Shown: piece by piece, positions 16,881-24,893 of the stretch
Numbering within the stretch: position 1 is the first letter of the stretch
How the letters are laid out: the number at the start of each line of letters is the position of its first letter
Assembly (NCBI GenBank): GCA_040752595.1
Contig: JBFMGX010000006.1
Span: 47,785-111,784, forward strand
DNA: 64,000 nt
Direction of reading: 5' to 3'
Origin: Candidatus Zixiibacteriota bacterium
GTDB lineage: Bacteria > Zixibacteria > MSB-5A5 > WJJR01
The notes under the pieces: model-generated
Database searches by the model: none
What the model was told of the DNA's origin: nothing
What the model saw: the letters and a program-made list of their open reading frames with translations, nothing else
Made by a program: the position numbers and the translations under genes

Positions 16881-17369
16881 TCAAGACTGGTGCGGCTCGC
16901 CGCCTTCACCAGTCCAGAAGTGATCCGGGTGGTCGGCGGCCTGCGGTCGTACGTCATCGGGGGTTGCATGCTCGCGCACCCAGCGGAAGATGTGCCGGGC
17001 CATTTCCATCGTGTCATTGAGCGAAGCCGTCAACCGTTCGAGAGTACTCTCGTCGGGAACGCCGACATCCCGCCAGCGATTCCAGATTGTCGGCGAGGTG
17101 GGTTTCGTTAGCGTCGAGCCACGTTCCATGGCCGTCACTGCGTCGGCCACGTCCTGCGAGACGCGCGTGATCCGTGAGACCAAATCGAGCATGTCGCTGT
17201 TGAGTTGATGCCCGCCCATGTGCAGCTGCTTCAGCTTCGCGGCAGCAACGGCGAGGTTGACGGCCAAATAACGCGCGCGGTCTCCCAGCGCGCGAACCGC
17301 GTCGACGACGTCGCGCAACTCACGTGTCCCCTGGTCCGCCGTTGACATATTGGCCTTGCTCTCCGCCAT
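16881..17369 (-). CDS. Hypothetical flagellar-locus helical protein (chemoreceptor-hairpin-like segment)
   Basis: A 162-residue soluble protein, mostly helical up to about residue 90, with no signal or membrane segment. The segment RARYLAVNLAVAAAKL resembles the QTNLLALNAAIEAARA tip of chemoreceptor signalling hairpins, and heptad-like helices (LVSRITRVSQDVADAV) follow. It lacks the rest of an MCP domain, so it may be a receptor-like coiled coil that contacts a Che or flagellar partner. It is the last gene of the fliR-to-orf162 operon. I do not recognise a named family. Confidence 0.65.
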   Translation of the reverse strand: MAESKANMSTADQGTRELRDVVDAVRALGDRARYLAVNLAVAAAKLKQLHMGGHQLNSDMLDLVSRITRVSQDVADAVTAMERGSTLTKPTSPTIWNRWRDVGVPDESTLERLTASLNDTMEMARHIFRWVREHATPDDVRPQAADHPDHFWTGEGGEPHQS

Positions 17370-17436
17370 CCCGCCTTGAGCGGGCTGGGCACGTAGTCTG
17401 CCCGAGGGTGTGATGGTACCGTGTTTCTCTTGCCAC

Positions 17437-18204
17437 TCAGTCGCTGCCGTCCTTGTCCAAGGCCCCGGGGCTTGGCGGGGGCGACTCCATCTTCCTGCCT
17501 AATGTTGCGGACGTCCCGCCCGCCGCCGTTCTCACCGCGCGCGGAGTCCGCAACAAATCGGCGCAATACCCCGACACGGCGGCGGCGGCGCGCCAATCCA
17601 GCGTGCGCATCCGATTGTGAATCTCCACCGGGTCATTGTTGTAGAACGGGTCCAAGCGATCGTCGTCCGCCACCTGCCAGGTTCCCTCTCCCCGGTCGCT
17701 CAACCGCAATCGCTTCGAGCCGATCAGATGCCGCTGCCCGGCATCATAGAGTCTGACATCCAGGAAGACGTGGGCGTCGACCCGACGCCGGTTGAGCACA
17801 TAGGGAACGGACAGCCCGCGCGCGGACGCCAGGTTGCGGGAGACCATCTTGACCCACAGGATCAGGTCCGCGTCCGCCGATGTTGCCAGCCTTTGCGCCG
17901 CGAACGGATCGAATATACGATGGCGCGACAGTCCCAATGTCCGCAGGATGGCATGGGCCGCCTCCGGTTCGATCACAGTGCGCTCCCCCGAGGCACCGAG
18001 CCGATCGACCAGAAAGCTCTCAAAGTCCGCGGCCGCATACATCTCGTCCTGATCGGCGATCCAGACGAAGATTCTCGGTGCTTCGCGCGATGGCGCCACG
18101 GCTGTCCACGGGGTGTTGTGTTGGGCTCGCGCACTGCTGAACCCTACGCCAGCCGACAACAGGACGGTCAGCCAACAGCGCGCGCTGAGCGGGGGTGCGT
18201 TCAT
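17437..18204 (-). CDS. Secreted protein of unknown function at flagellar locus
   Basis: A 255-residue protein with a Sec signal ending near SSARA. The mature part alternates helices and strands: DFESFLVDRLGASGERTV, then AHAILRTLGLSR, LATSADADLILWVKMV, and a beta region VFLDVRLYDAGQRHLIGSK. This layout recalls the CsgG/FlgT-like fold of periplasmic or outer-membrane assembly factors, but the similarity is only structural guesswork. The C-terminus is low-complexity. Its ATG overlaps the pilZ stop (ATGA). A basal-body or envelope accessory role is possible. Confidence 0.7.
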   Translation of the reverse strand: MNAPPLSARCWLTVLLSAGVGFSSARAQHNTPWTAVAPSREAPRIFVWIADQDEMYAAADFESFLVDRLGASGERTVIEPEAAHAILRTLGLSRHRIFDPFAAQRLATSADADLILWVKMVSRNLASARGLSVPYVLNRRRVDAHVFLDVRLYDAGQRHLIGSKRLRLSDRGEGTWQVADDDRLDPFYNNDPVEIHNRMRTLDWRAAAAVSGYCADLLRTPRAVRTAAGGTSATLGRKMESPPPSPGALDKDGSD

Positions 18205-18722
18205 TCGGATTCCGTCTCAATCTGCCGCTGAAACACATACCGGGAGATGATCCGGCCCAGTCCCTCGGTGAAGTCCTTGGGATGTTCCGTCAGGCGCGCC
18301 AGACCGGCGGCCAGAGCGTGGTCATTGAGCTGCGCGGGATCCAGAAACTCCACCCCGACCAATCGCTCTCCGTCTTCACTGTCCTCGACACGTTTCACCC
18401 GCCCCAGGACGCTGGTCAGGGCATCGAACCCCTTGATATCGAACTTCATCAGAACGAGTGACCCCGACGTGACGGCATCATGGGTGGAGATCAAGGCGCC
18501 CCCGCCCGAGAGATTGAGCAAGACGCCGGCCTTCTTCTCCGGATGCAGCCGCACGCGACCATCGGCGTCCGTGACGATCGTGGCGAAGGCGACGGGAGAG
18601 AAGATCTCCAGGCGCACATAGCGCCGTTTCTGCTGTTTGACCGGCGGTCGACCGAGTCGCTCGGTCGTGTCTCTGTCGGCTCCCACCCGTCCCGTTGTGG
18701 ATCGGCGATTCTGATTCTTCAT
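18201..18722 (-). CDS. PilZ domain protein (c-di-GMP receptor candidate)
   Basis: A 173-residue cytoplasmic protein. A basic, disordered N-terminus of about 30 residues precedes a PilZ domain whose c-di-GMP motifs are present: KRRYVRLE (RxxxR box, about 32-39) and LNLSGGGAL (D/NxSxxG box). Strands GSLVLMKFDI and VGVEFLDPA complete the barrel. Known PilZ proteins such as YcgR slow the flagellar motor when c-di-GMP is high. Location in the flagellar operon fits that role, though the YcgR-N partner domain is absent. Confidence 0.88.
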   Translation of the reverse strand: MKNQNRRSTTGRVGADRDTTERLGRPPVKQQKRRYVRLEIFSPVAFATIVTDADGRVRLHPEKKAGVLLNLSGGGALISTHDAVTSGSLVLMKFDIKGFDALTSVLGRVKRVEDSEDGERLVGVEFLDPAQLNDHALAAGLARLTEHPKDFTEGLGRIISRYVFQRQIETESE

Positions 18723-18729
18723 GGTCTCC

Positions 18730-19908
18730 TCACACTCGCGCCGACGAAGCGGCGTCGCGCAACTCGTGCATCTGTTCCACCGACAAGTCGACGATGTGGC
18801 GCGCCAGTGCCGCCTTGGTCTTGTCGGTCCCCATCTGACGAATCCAGTCCCGCCCCAGGCGTGCCGCCAGGGTCAGGTACCGCTGTGCCTCATCGTACTC
18901 CCCCACCCGACGAGCCAGCTCGCCCACCATGTAGGCCACCTGGATCTGGGCGTTTCCGGGTTCAATCCCCCGGCCTTCCTCGTACGCCTGGCGGTAGTGC
19001 CGACACGCCAACTGCAACGCCTCTACCTCATTGGTCGGGGTCTCCGGCCACTCCGCCTTCAATGACAGCAGGAACGCTGCATAGGATGGGTATTCATCAT
19101 ATGCGTCGTCACCGGTCGTCACACCAACGCCGACGACAGGTCCGCTATCCTGGGTCAGCGACCGAGTCATATCCTCCAGCTCATTCGAGTAACGCCCGAT
19201 CTGCTCGGCCAGGCCGTTCATGAAAGCACGACACCGGGTCGCTCTCTCGTCGTCGGGTGTTGCACTGCCAGCCTCGGGATTCCGTTCAATAATGCCGCGA
19301 ATAGTCTCGATCCTCTGAGTTGTTCGCTGCATACAGGTATCAAGCTCCTTGAGGGCACTGGACAGTTGCTGGCGGGCCGAGGCATGCTGCGACGGCAACG
19401 CCATCCCGTGCTCTCCGGCCTCGCGGAACAGCCAGCCGATGCGGAGATACCAACGCCCGAGATCAAAATGCGAGGGGTGGTCCAGGATCTCCTCGTCGAG
19501 GATGCCCAGGAGGAGCTTGTTGACGGCTGTCGGCAAGGGGAATGATGAAGGCCAGTTCGCGCGCCCGAGGCGCCGTACCGGACCGTCGGCGGACGCCAAC
19601 AGGTTCAGGTGCCGCTGCCGGACCGTGGTCTGTCGGTAGAGACGAAACGTATTGTCCGTCTTCCACTCGCGGAACTTGCGGGTGAACTCACGCGTGTAGA
19701 AGCACGAGGAGCATGTCGCCATGAAATAGAGAAGCGGGTTGATGTTCTGGTAGCGCGGATTGCGCCATGTGCGGCCGGTCGGACAAAAATCGCTGTCGCG
19801 TCCCTCCTCGGTATAGGCCCCCATCTTGATGGTCTCGTATTCGTTGACCGTCTTGCACACGGGGCACTCGACGGGCGTCAGATAGAACGGCGTATCCGTG
19901 TAGTTCAT
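18730..19908 (-). CDS. DUF2225 zinc-ribbon/TPR-like protein
   Basis: A 392-residue protein of the DUF2225 family. The N-terminus has a four-cysteine metal-site arrangement: CPVCK (about 15-19), FCPTG (about 41-45) and ATCSSCFY (about 64-71). A helical, TPR-like region follows (RHYRQAYEEGRGIEPGNAQI; AYMVGELARRVGEYDEAQ) to the end. DUF2225 genes recur in flagellar clusters of spirochaetes, Firmicutes and FCB bacteria, but no biochemical role is established. Its ATG overlaps orf121 (ATGA). Confidence 0.88.
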   Translation of the reverse strand: MNYTDTPFYLTPVECPVCKTVNEYETIKMGAYTEEGRDSDFCPTGRTWRNPRYQNINPLLYFMATCSSCFYTREFTRKFREWKTDNTFRLYRQTTVRQRHLNLLASADGPVRRLGRANWPSSFPLPTAVNKLLLGILDEEILDHPSHFDLGRWYLRIGWLFREAGEHGMALPSQHASARQQLSSALKELDTCMQRTTQRIETIRGIIERNPEAGSATPDDERATRCRAFMNGLAEQIGRYSNELEDMTRSLTQDSGPVVGVGVTTGDDAYDEYPSYAAFLLSLKAEWPETPTNEVEALQLACRHYRQAYEEGRGIEPGNAQIQVAYMVGELARRVGEYDEAQRYLTLAARLGRDWIRQMGTDKTKAALARHIVDLSVEQMHELRDAASSARV

Positions 19909-20270
19909 GGGCGCGTCCTCTCCGCCGAGCGTCGCTCGACAAACTCCAACAAACGCTGGCGCAACTGGTCGGGAGGAGGTGTCGCGCGCCCGAGGCGTTC
20001 GGGGGCGCGGCGCAGATTAATGTAGCCCAGCGGTGCTCGTCCCGTCGATTCCTGGGCCGCGACCGCGGGTTGGGTTGTTGCCGCGACTCCCTCACGCACC
20101 GCCAGACGACGAGCGTGCGCCGTCCGACCTGTCAAATCCGTCATCGGGGTCGGTGTGTGAGCCGAGATGGCCATTCGTGCGACCCAGAGTACGGCGGCCA
20201 AGAGCGCCAACTTCGACGCGACGGCCAATCCCACCTCTCCCCAAAACAGGGGATCTGTCATGATATCCAT
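19905..20270 (-). CDS. Small membrane-anchored hypothetical protein (orf121)
   Basis: A 121-residue protein with one N-terminal membrane helix (VGLAVASKLALLAAVLWVAR, about 13-32) and a basic, Pro/Ala-rich cytoplasmic-type tail. The ATG at 20270 is preceded by AAGGAA about 9 bases away; an internal ATG at codon 4 is also possible. It is coupled to DUF2225 by an ATGA overlap and lies three genes after fliA. The general shape is FliO-like (one helix plus a basic tail), but a clear fliO exists elsewhere. Function unknown. Confidence 0.7.
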   Translation of the reverse strand: MDIMTDPLFWGEVGLAVASKLALLAAVLWVARMAISAHTPTPMTDLTGRTAHARRLAVREGVAATTQPAVAAQESTGRAPLGYINLRRAPERLGRATPPPDQLRQRLLEFVERRSAERTRP

Positions 20271-20306
20271 CGTATAAATTCCTTTGTGGTGCCCGACCGC
20301 CGACGG

Positions 20307-20657
20307 TCAGACCTGGACATCGAGATGGATCGATGCCGGATCGGGCGGCTGCTGGTGTTTGCCTTCAGGCGTGGTTTCCTTGGTTTCTGGTTCTGTCTCG
20401 CCGTCGCCCGGTCTGTCCGGCTCCCGGCCTTTATTCTTCTTGCGCTCCTGCTGTCTGTCGTCCTGCTCGCGATGGATGATGACCTCATCACTCTGCTCCG
20501 GAGCGGTGGGCTTGCGTTGCGCGACTTGGGCCTTTTGGGTCACGGTCATCATTGCCTGCCTCTGGTCGTTCTCCGGGGCCGCCCGCTGAGTCTGCGCAAT
20601 CCGCTCCGCCGCGGGTGTCTTGGCCAGGTTGTCCTGCAGCTCCACCGGTCTGACCAT
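20307..20657 (-). CDS. Hydrophilic hypothetical protein (orf116) next to fliA
   Basis: A 116-residue, highly charged protein rich in Gln, Glu, Lys and Pro, with no hydrophobic segment. The N-terminal helix VRPVELQDNLAKTPAAERI is the most protein-like part; the rest looks disordered. It starts 20 bases after fliA ends. A small disordered protein beside the sigma-28 gene brings FlgM (anti-sigma-28) to mind, since no flgM is recognised in this window. The sequence lacks the FlgM C-terminal signature I would expect, so this is only a hypothesis. Confidence 0.65.
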   Translation of the reverse strand: MVRPVELQDNLAKTPAAERIAQTQRAAPENDQRQAMMTVTQKAQVAQRKPTAPEQSDEVIIHREQDDRQQERKKNKGREPDRPGDGETEPETKETTPEGKHQQPPDPASIHLDVQV

Positions 20658-20677
20658 GGCACGGTCTCCCCCACGGA

Positions 20678-21523
20678 CTACAATCCGAATCGCTCCCGCA
20701 CCATGCCGCGCAGCTTCCCCACCGATTTGGTGTGGATCTGCGAGACGCGCGACTCGGAGATGCTCATGACCTCCCCGATCTCTCTGAGCGTCAATTCCTC
20801 GTAGTAGTACAGCGCGATCACCAGTTTCTCCTGCTCGGAGAGATTCGAGATGGCGTTGATCAGATACGCCCGCAGCTCCTGACGTTCGATGACGCCGAGG
20901 ACGCTGTCGCCATGCGGCGCTTCGAGGGTTTCCACGCGCGGCACCTGGCGATTATCCTCTTCGCGGTAGACGAGCTCGTCGAGCGACAGCAGTGTCGTCC
21001 CGGAGAGATCGTCCAGCGCCGCCGACAGCTCTTCGACGGATATCTTCATGTCCCCGGCCAGCTCCGGCTTCGTCGGGACACGGCCGAGGCGGTTTTCCAA
21101 CCGTACGGTGGACCGGTCGATCTCCCGCGCCTTGGCCCTGGTCGAGCGCGGTACCCAGTCGAGCGAGCGCAACTCGTCGAGAATGGCGCCGCGGATGCGC
21201 GGCACGGCAAAGGTCTCGAACTTGACGCCGCGATTGGGATCAAAGTTCTTGAAGGCCTCGATCAGCCCGATCACGCCGGTCGATATGAGGTCGGAGAGCT
21301 CAACCGACTTGGGGAACCCCAACGCCATCCGTCCGGCCACATTGCGCACCAGGGGCAGATAGCGATTCAGAAGTTCCTCGCGGATGGCCGGATCGCCGGA
21401 GTGGCGGTAGGCGTCCCATTGACGCTGAACCTGAGGTGCCGACGGACTGCGTCGAATGTTCGCCTGCTTCGTGGACGAAGCTGTCGCCTTGCGGCCCCGA
21501 GTCGAGGTCGTGCTCACAGGCAT
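20678..21523 (-). CDS. fliA: FliA, flagellar sigma-28 factor
   Basis: A 281-residue sigma-70-family factor. Region 2 includes YLPLVRNVAGRMALGFP, DLISTGVIGLIEAFKNFDP and VKFETFAVPRIRGAILDELR. Region 3 is VRLENRLGRVPTKPELA, and region 4 ends with EKLVIALYYYEELTLREIGE and SESRVSQIHTKSVGKLR. A FliA-like DWVPRS segment follows region 2. The ATG at 21523 has GGGAG upstream; the frame to 21937 overlaps flhF and is spurious. A sigma-28 element just upstream suggests autoregulation. It follows flhF directly, with no flhG between them. Confidence 0.96.
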   Translation of the reverse strand: MPVSTTSTRGRKATASSTKQANIRRSPSAPQVQRQWDAYRHSGDPAIREELLNRYLPLVRNVAGRMALGFPKSVELSDLISTGVIGLIEAFKNFDPNRGVKFETFAVPRIRGAILDELRSLDWVPRSTRAKAREIDRSTVRLENRLGRVPTKPELAGDMKISVEELSAALDDLSGTTLLSLDELVYREEDNRQVPRVETLEAPHGDSVLGVIERQELRAYLINAISNLSEQEKLVIALYYYEELTLREIGEVMSISESRVSQIHTKSVGKLRGMVRERFGL

Positions 21524-21548
21524 GGAATCGTCTCCCTCTTCTATCTTT

Positions 21549-21576
21549 GTATCGGCGGCCGAGGCCGTCGGCGTTA
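21549..21576 (-). promoter_or_regulatory. Candidate sigma-28 promoter of fliA (autoregulation)
   Basis: The minus strand has TAAC (21573-21576), a 16-base spacer and GCCGATAC (21549-21556). This is 7 of 8 bases of the sigma-28 -10 box and 3 of 4 of the -35 core, with the spacer one base longer than standard. The predicted start lies about 20 bases before the fliA ATG. Confidence 0.5.
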
Positions 21577-21669
21577 TGCGCAAAACGACTCTTCGCCTCG
21601 ACCGTCCGAATGGCAGGGTGCCACGTGCGGGACTTGCCGCGGCGGTGATGGATCGTGTCTGACGGCCGG

Positions 21670-22791
21670 TCACGGCTGCCCCACTTTCGCAGAGATTGCA
21701 TGGCGATCCAGATGGATCTCCCATGCGAGGTGTTCGGCCAGGCCGACGCGTAAGTCGGTGGCGGTGAAGGCGGTGATGTCGTCGACCGGGTCGGTTCCCG
21801 ATGTTCGGTAGGACGGCAGAAGGCCGCTGTCTCGCGCCATGCTGTAGACGGCCCACCAGGGTTGCATCTCGTCCCAGCGTGTGACCAACAGATGCGAGGC
21901 GCGAAACGGCAGAAACCGTTGGCAGTCGTTCCGCCACGCTTGGGGCGACCCAGTCGCCGCCAGCACCTGAGCCACGACGTCGGGCTTCAGGTTCCGGCGG
22001 ATGATCTTGGCGGGAGCCGTCAGCGCGGCGTGGCGCGCACTGGGGGCGTACTCGACGAATAGGTCTTCACGTCGGTTTTGTCGCAGCTCTTTCCAGAAGC
22101 GGGAATCGCCAATCGCGCCGGCGGAGAACTCGAGTTCGCCGCGTTCGCACCACGTCGCCAGCCGTTCCTGAGCATGATCGAGCGAATCGCTGATGACCGC
22201 CAACCGTGGTCGTCTGCCGGTATGTCGCCAGCGCACCGCCGATGCCTGGAACAGAGCGGTCGACCGTCCCACCCCGCGTCCTCCGACGAGGAGCACGGTC
22301 ATACCCGTCGGGCGTGTCTCGAGGAATGCCTCCGCGGGAGGAAGCGACTCGGCCAAGTGCGTCGCAAAGGCTTCGATGATTCCACCGGCGAGGGCATGTT
22401 GGGTTGCCAACCACTCGCGCAGCAGCAGCCAGACCGAGTCCTGGCCGCCGTGGCGGCGCAACGTACCCACGGCTTCGATCAGATCACGGAGTGGACGCTG
22501 CCACGCGTCCCATGGCAGTGACAGAGATTCACCGTTGCCGTCTGCGGGACTTGGTGAGGCGGCGGCACCCTCCTCACCCTGATTTGTCGCCAGCGCCCCG
22601 GCGATGTGCAGACTCTTGGGTCCCTCGGCGGGTTCTGGTGGTGTCTTGGGTTCCACGGCGGCGGTAATCCGCACCGTTCCCAATCCGTCACCGGTCTGTG
22701 TATCGAGGATCATCGCGTCAGCACCAAGTGCTGCGCGCACACGGTCGAGCGTCATGCGGACGCTCGGTCCCGTGAAGGTCTGCACGATCAC
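21670..22791 (-). CDS. flhF: FlhF-like protein with degraded SRP-GTPase motifs
   Basis: A 373-residue protein. The N-terminus (MIVQTFTGPSVRMTLDRVRAAL..DAMILDT) is the typical FlhF basic/N start. The G domain is recognisable but altered: the P-loop reads GGRGVGRST (about 167-175) instead of GxxGxGKTT, the DTAG motif is replaced by VEYAPSAR, and the TKxD motif reads TRWDE. Normal FlhF is a GTPase that sets flagellar position and number together with FlhG. Loss of the P-loop Lys and of DTAG argues against ordinary GTP hydrolysis. The start is GTG overlapping flhA (GTGA). Confidence 0.85.
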   Translation of the reverse strand: MIVQTFTGPSVRMTLDRVRAALGADAMILDTQTGDGLGTVRITAAVEPKTPPEPAEGPKSLHIAGALATNQGEEGAAASPSPADGNGESLSLPWDAWQRPLRDLIEAVGTLRRHGGQDSVWLLLREWLATQHALAGGIIEAFATHLAESLPPAEAFLETRPTGMTVLLVGGRGVGRSTALFQASAVRWRHTGRRPRLAVISDSLDHAQERLATWCERGELEFSAGAIGDSRFWKELRQNRREDLFVEYAPSARHAALTAPAKIIRRNLKPDVVAQVLAATGSPQAWRNDCQRFLPFRASHLLVTRWDEMQPWWAVYSMARDSGLLPSYRTSGTDPVDDITAFTATDLRVGLAEHLAWEIHLDRHAISAKVGQP

Positions 22792-24893
22792 GGCTTACCT
22801 CCGGAACGCGGCAATGGCGCCGCGGCGTTCAGAACGCCACTGGGTCGTACCACTTCGCTGATTTCAATCCTGACGCTCGGTAGAAGGTCATTGAACGAGA
22901 GCACAACGAGGGCCGGATGTCGTGTCTCCACAAAGCGTCGGAACACAAGCCGCAGGTTGGGCGGCACCAGCGCGATGGCATTCTGACCCCGCCGCACCAT
23001 CCGATCCACCGCCGCGCCGATCGCCGCGATGATCTGCTCGGCTGCGTCCGGCGCGATGTTGAGATGAAACCCCGCCGGCGACTGCGATACCGATTCGGCC
23101 AGGAACTTCTCCAGTGACGGATCGAGCGAGATCGCGGCGATCGTCCCGGAGGGATCGGCATAGGTCTGCGTGATGGAACGCTTCAGGGCCCGACGGGCGT
23201 ACTCAGAGAGAACGTCGGTGTCCTTGGTCAGCGGCCAGTAGTCGGAGAGCGTTTCGAGGATCGTGACCAGATCCTTGATCGGTAGCCGCTCGCGCAGGAG
23301 GTTTTGCAGGATGCGTTGCACCGGGCCGGCGGAACCGACTTTGCCGAGCACCTCATCCACCAGCACCGGGTAGTCGCGTTTCAGATGATCCAAGAGCGAT
23401 TGAACGTCCTGACGGGAGATGATCTCGGCGGCGTGAGATCGTATGATCTCGGTCAAATGCGTTGCCATGACCGCGGCCGGCTCGACGACGGTGTATCCTT
23501 TCAGTTCGGCGCTCTCGCGCGACGCCGGGGCGATCCAGCGCGCCGACAGCCCGAAGGCCGGTTCCGCACCGGGGATGCCGCCGAGTTCGTCGTCGTTGAG
23601 ACCGCCCGGATTGATCGCCAACAGGTAATTCATCATCAGTTCGCCTGTGGCGACGCGGACACCGCGGAGCTTCACGACGTATGTCGCGGGATCGAGCGAG
23701 ACATTGTCGCGGATCCGCACGGGGGGAACGACAAAGCCGATCTCCTGTGCCAGTTGGCGACGTATGACGGCGACGCGGTCGAGGAGGTCTCCGCCCGAGG
23801 CCGCATCGACGATCGGGATCAGACCGTATCCGATCTCCACTTCCAGGATATCCAGCCGCAGGAAATCCTCCGGTTTCGGTTGTGGAGCCGGTGCTGTCGC
23901 GGCTGTCGCTGCGGTCGAATCGCTTTGCTTTCGCGCCCGTCCGGAGATGTAGGCACCGGTGCCGGCAACCGCTCCCAGCGCGAGGAACGGCAGCGTCGGC
24001 ATTCCCGGAACGAAGCCGAGGAGGATCAGAATCGCCGCCGCCACCCCAATCGCCCGCGGTCGTTGCGTCAACTGTTTGCTCAAGTCCTGACTGAGGTCGG
24101 ATTCCGCCGCGGCACGCGTGACGAGCATGCCGGCCGCGACCGAGACCAGCAGCGCCGGCACCTGCGTGACCAGCCCGTCGCCGACCGACAGCAACGTGTA
24201 TGTCCGAGCGGCATCGGCGAGACTCATGCCGCGCTGCAAGACGCCGACGATCAAGCCGCCGATGACATTGACGGCGGTGATGATGATCCCGGCGATGGCA
24301 TCGCCGCGCACGAACTTGCTGGCGCCGTCCATGGCGCCGTAGAAGTCGGCCTCACGGGCAATCGACAGCCGTCGCCGCCGCGCTTCATCATCGCCGATCA
24401 ACCCGGCGTTCAGATCGGCGTCGATGGCCATCTGCTTGCCGGGCATGGCATCCAATGTGAAACGCGCGGCCACTTCGGAGATGCGTCCGGCGCCCTTGGT
24501 GATGACGACAAACTGGATGATGACGAGAATCAGGAAGATGATGAAGCCGACAACGTAGTTCCCCTTGACGACGAAGCCGCCGAAGGAACTGATCACCTCA
24601 CCGGCATAGCCCTCGGATAAGATCAGACGGGTCGAAGCGACGTTCAGCGACAGCCGCATGAGCGTCACGATCAACAGCATGCCGGGGAAGACCGACAGCT
24701 CCAGCGGCGCCGTGACATAGAGCGTGGCCAAGAGCACCACGAGCGAGAAGGTGATGTTGAACGCCAGGAGGAAGTCGAGCAGCGTCGCCGGAACCGGGAT
24801 CACCAATACGCCGATGATCGTCAGCACCGCCAGCGCGAGCGCGATGTCGGCATTGGCGCCGACCGACTTGAAGAGATGGGGACGGTCGGTCAC
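22788..24893 (-). CDS. flhA: FlhA, flagellar type III export gate protein
   Basis: A 701-residue inner-membrane protein of normal length. The N-terminal half has eight hydrophobic segments (for example ALAVLTIIGVLVIPVPATLL and FLLAFNITFSLVVLLATLYV) with the conserved loop FVVITKGAGRISEVAARFTLDAMPGKQ (about 130-156). The C-terminal half is the cytoplasmic domain that docks chaperone-substrate complexes. FlhA uses the proton motive force for export. The start is a GTG overlapping the flhB stop (GTGA). Confidence 0.97.
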   Translation of the reverse strand: MTDRPHLFKSVGANADIALALAVLTIIGVLVIPVPATLLDFLLAFNITFSLVVLLATLYVTAPLELSVFPGMLLIVTLMRLSLNVASTRLILSEGYAGEVISSFGGFVVKGNYVVGFIIFLILVIIQFVVITKGAGRISEVAARFTLDAMPGKQMAIDADLNAGLIGDDEARRRRLSIAREADFYGAMDGASKFVRGDAIAGIIITAVNVIGGLIVGVLQRGMSLADAARTYTLLSVGDGLVTQVPALLVSVAAGMLVTRAAAESDLSQDLSKQLTQRPRAIGVAAAILILLGFVPGMPTLPFLALGAVAGTGAYISGRARKQSDSTAATAATAPAPQPKPEDFLRLDILEVEIGYGLIPIVDAASGGDLLDRVAVIRRQLAQEIGFVVPPVRIRDNVSLDPATYVVKLRGVRVATGELMMNYLLAINPGGLNDDELGGIPGAEPAFGLSARWIAPASRESAELKGYTVVEPAAVMATHLTEIIRSHAAEIISRQDVQSLLDHLKRDYPVLVDEVLGKVGSAGPVQRILQNLLRERLPIKDLVTILETLSDYWPLTKDTDVLSEYARRALKRSITQTYADPSGTIAAISLDPSLEKFLAESVSQSPAGFHLNIAPDAAEQIIAAIGAAVDRMVRRGQNAIALVPPNLRLVFRRFVETRHPALVVLSFNDLLPSVRIEISEVVRPSGVLNAAAPLPRSGGKP

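Noticed and set aside
23304..24620. Long plus-strand open frame of 438 codons opposite flhA
   Set aside because: It is the complement of flhA, extremely rich in Arg, Asp, Gln and His with no domain; the strongly conserved FlhA sequence explains the openness.
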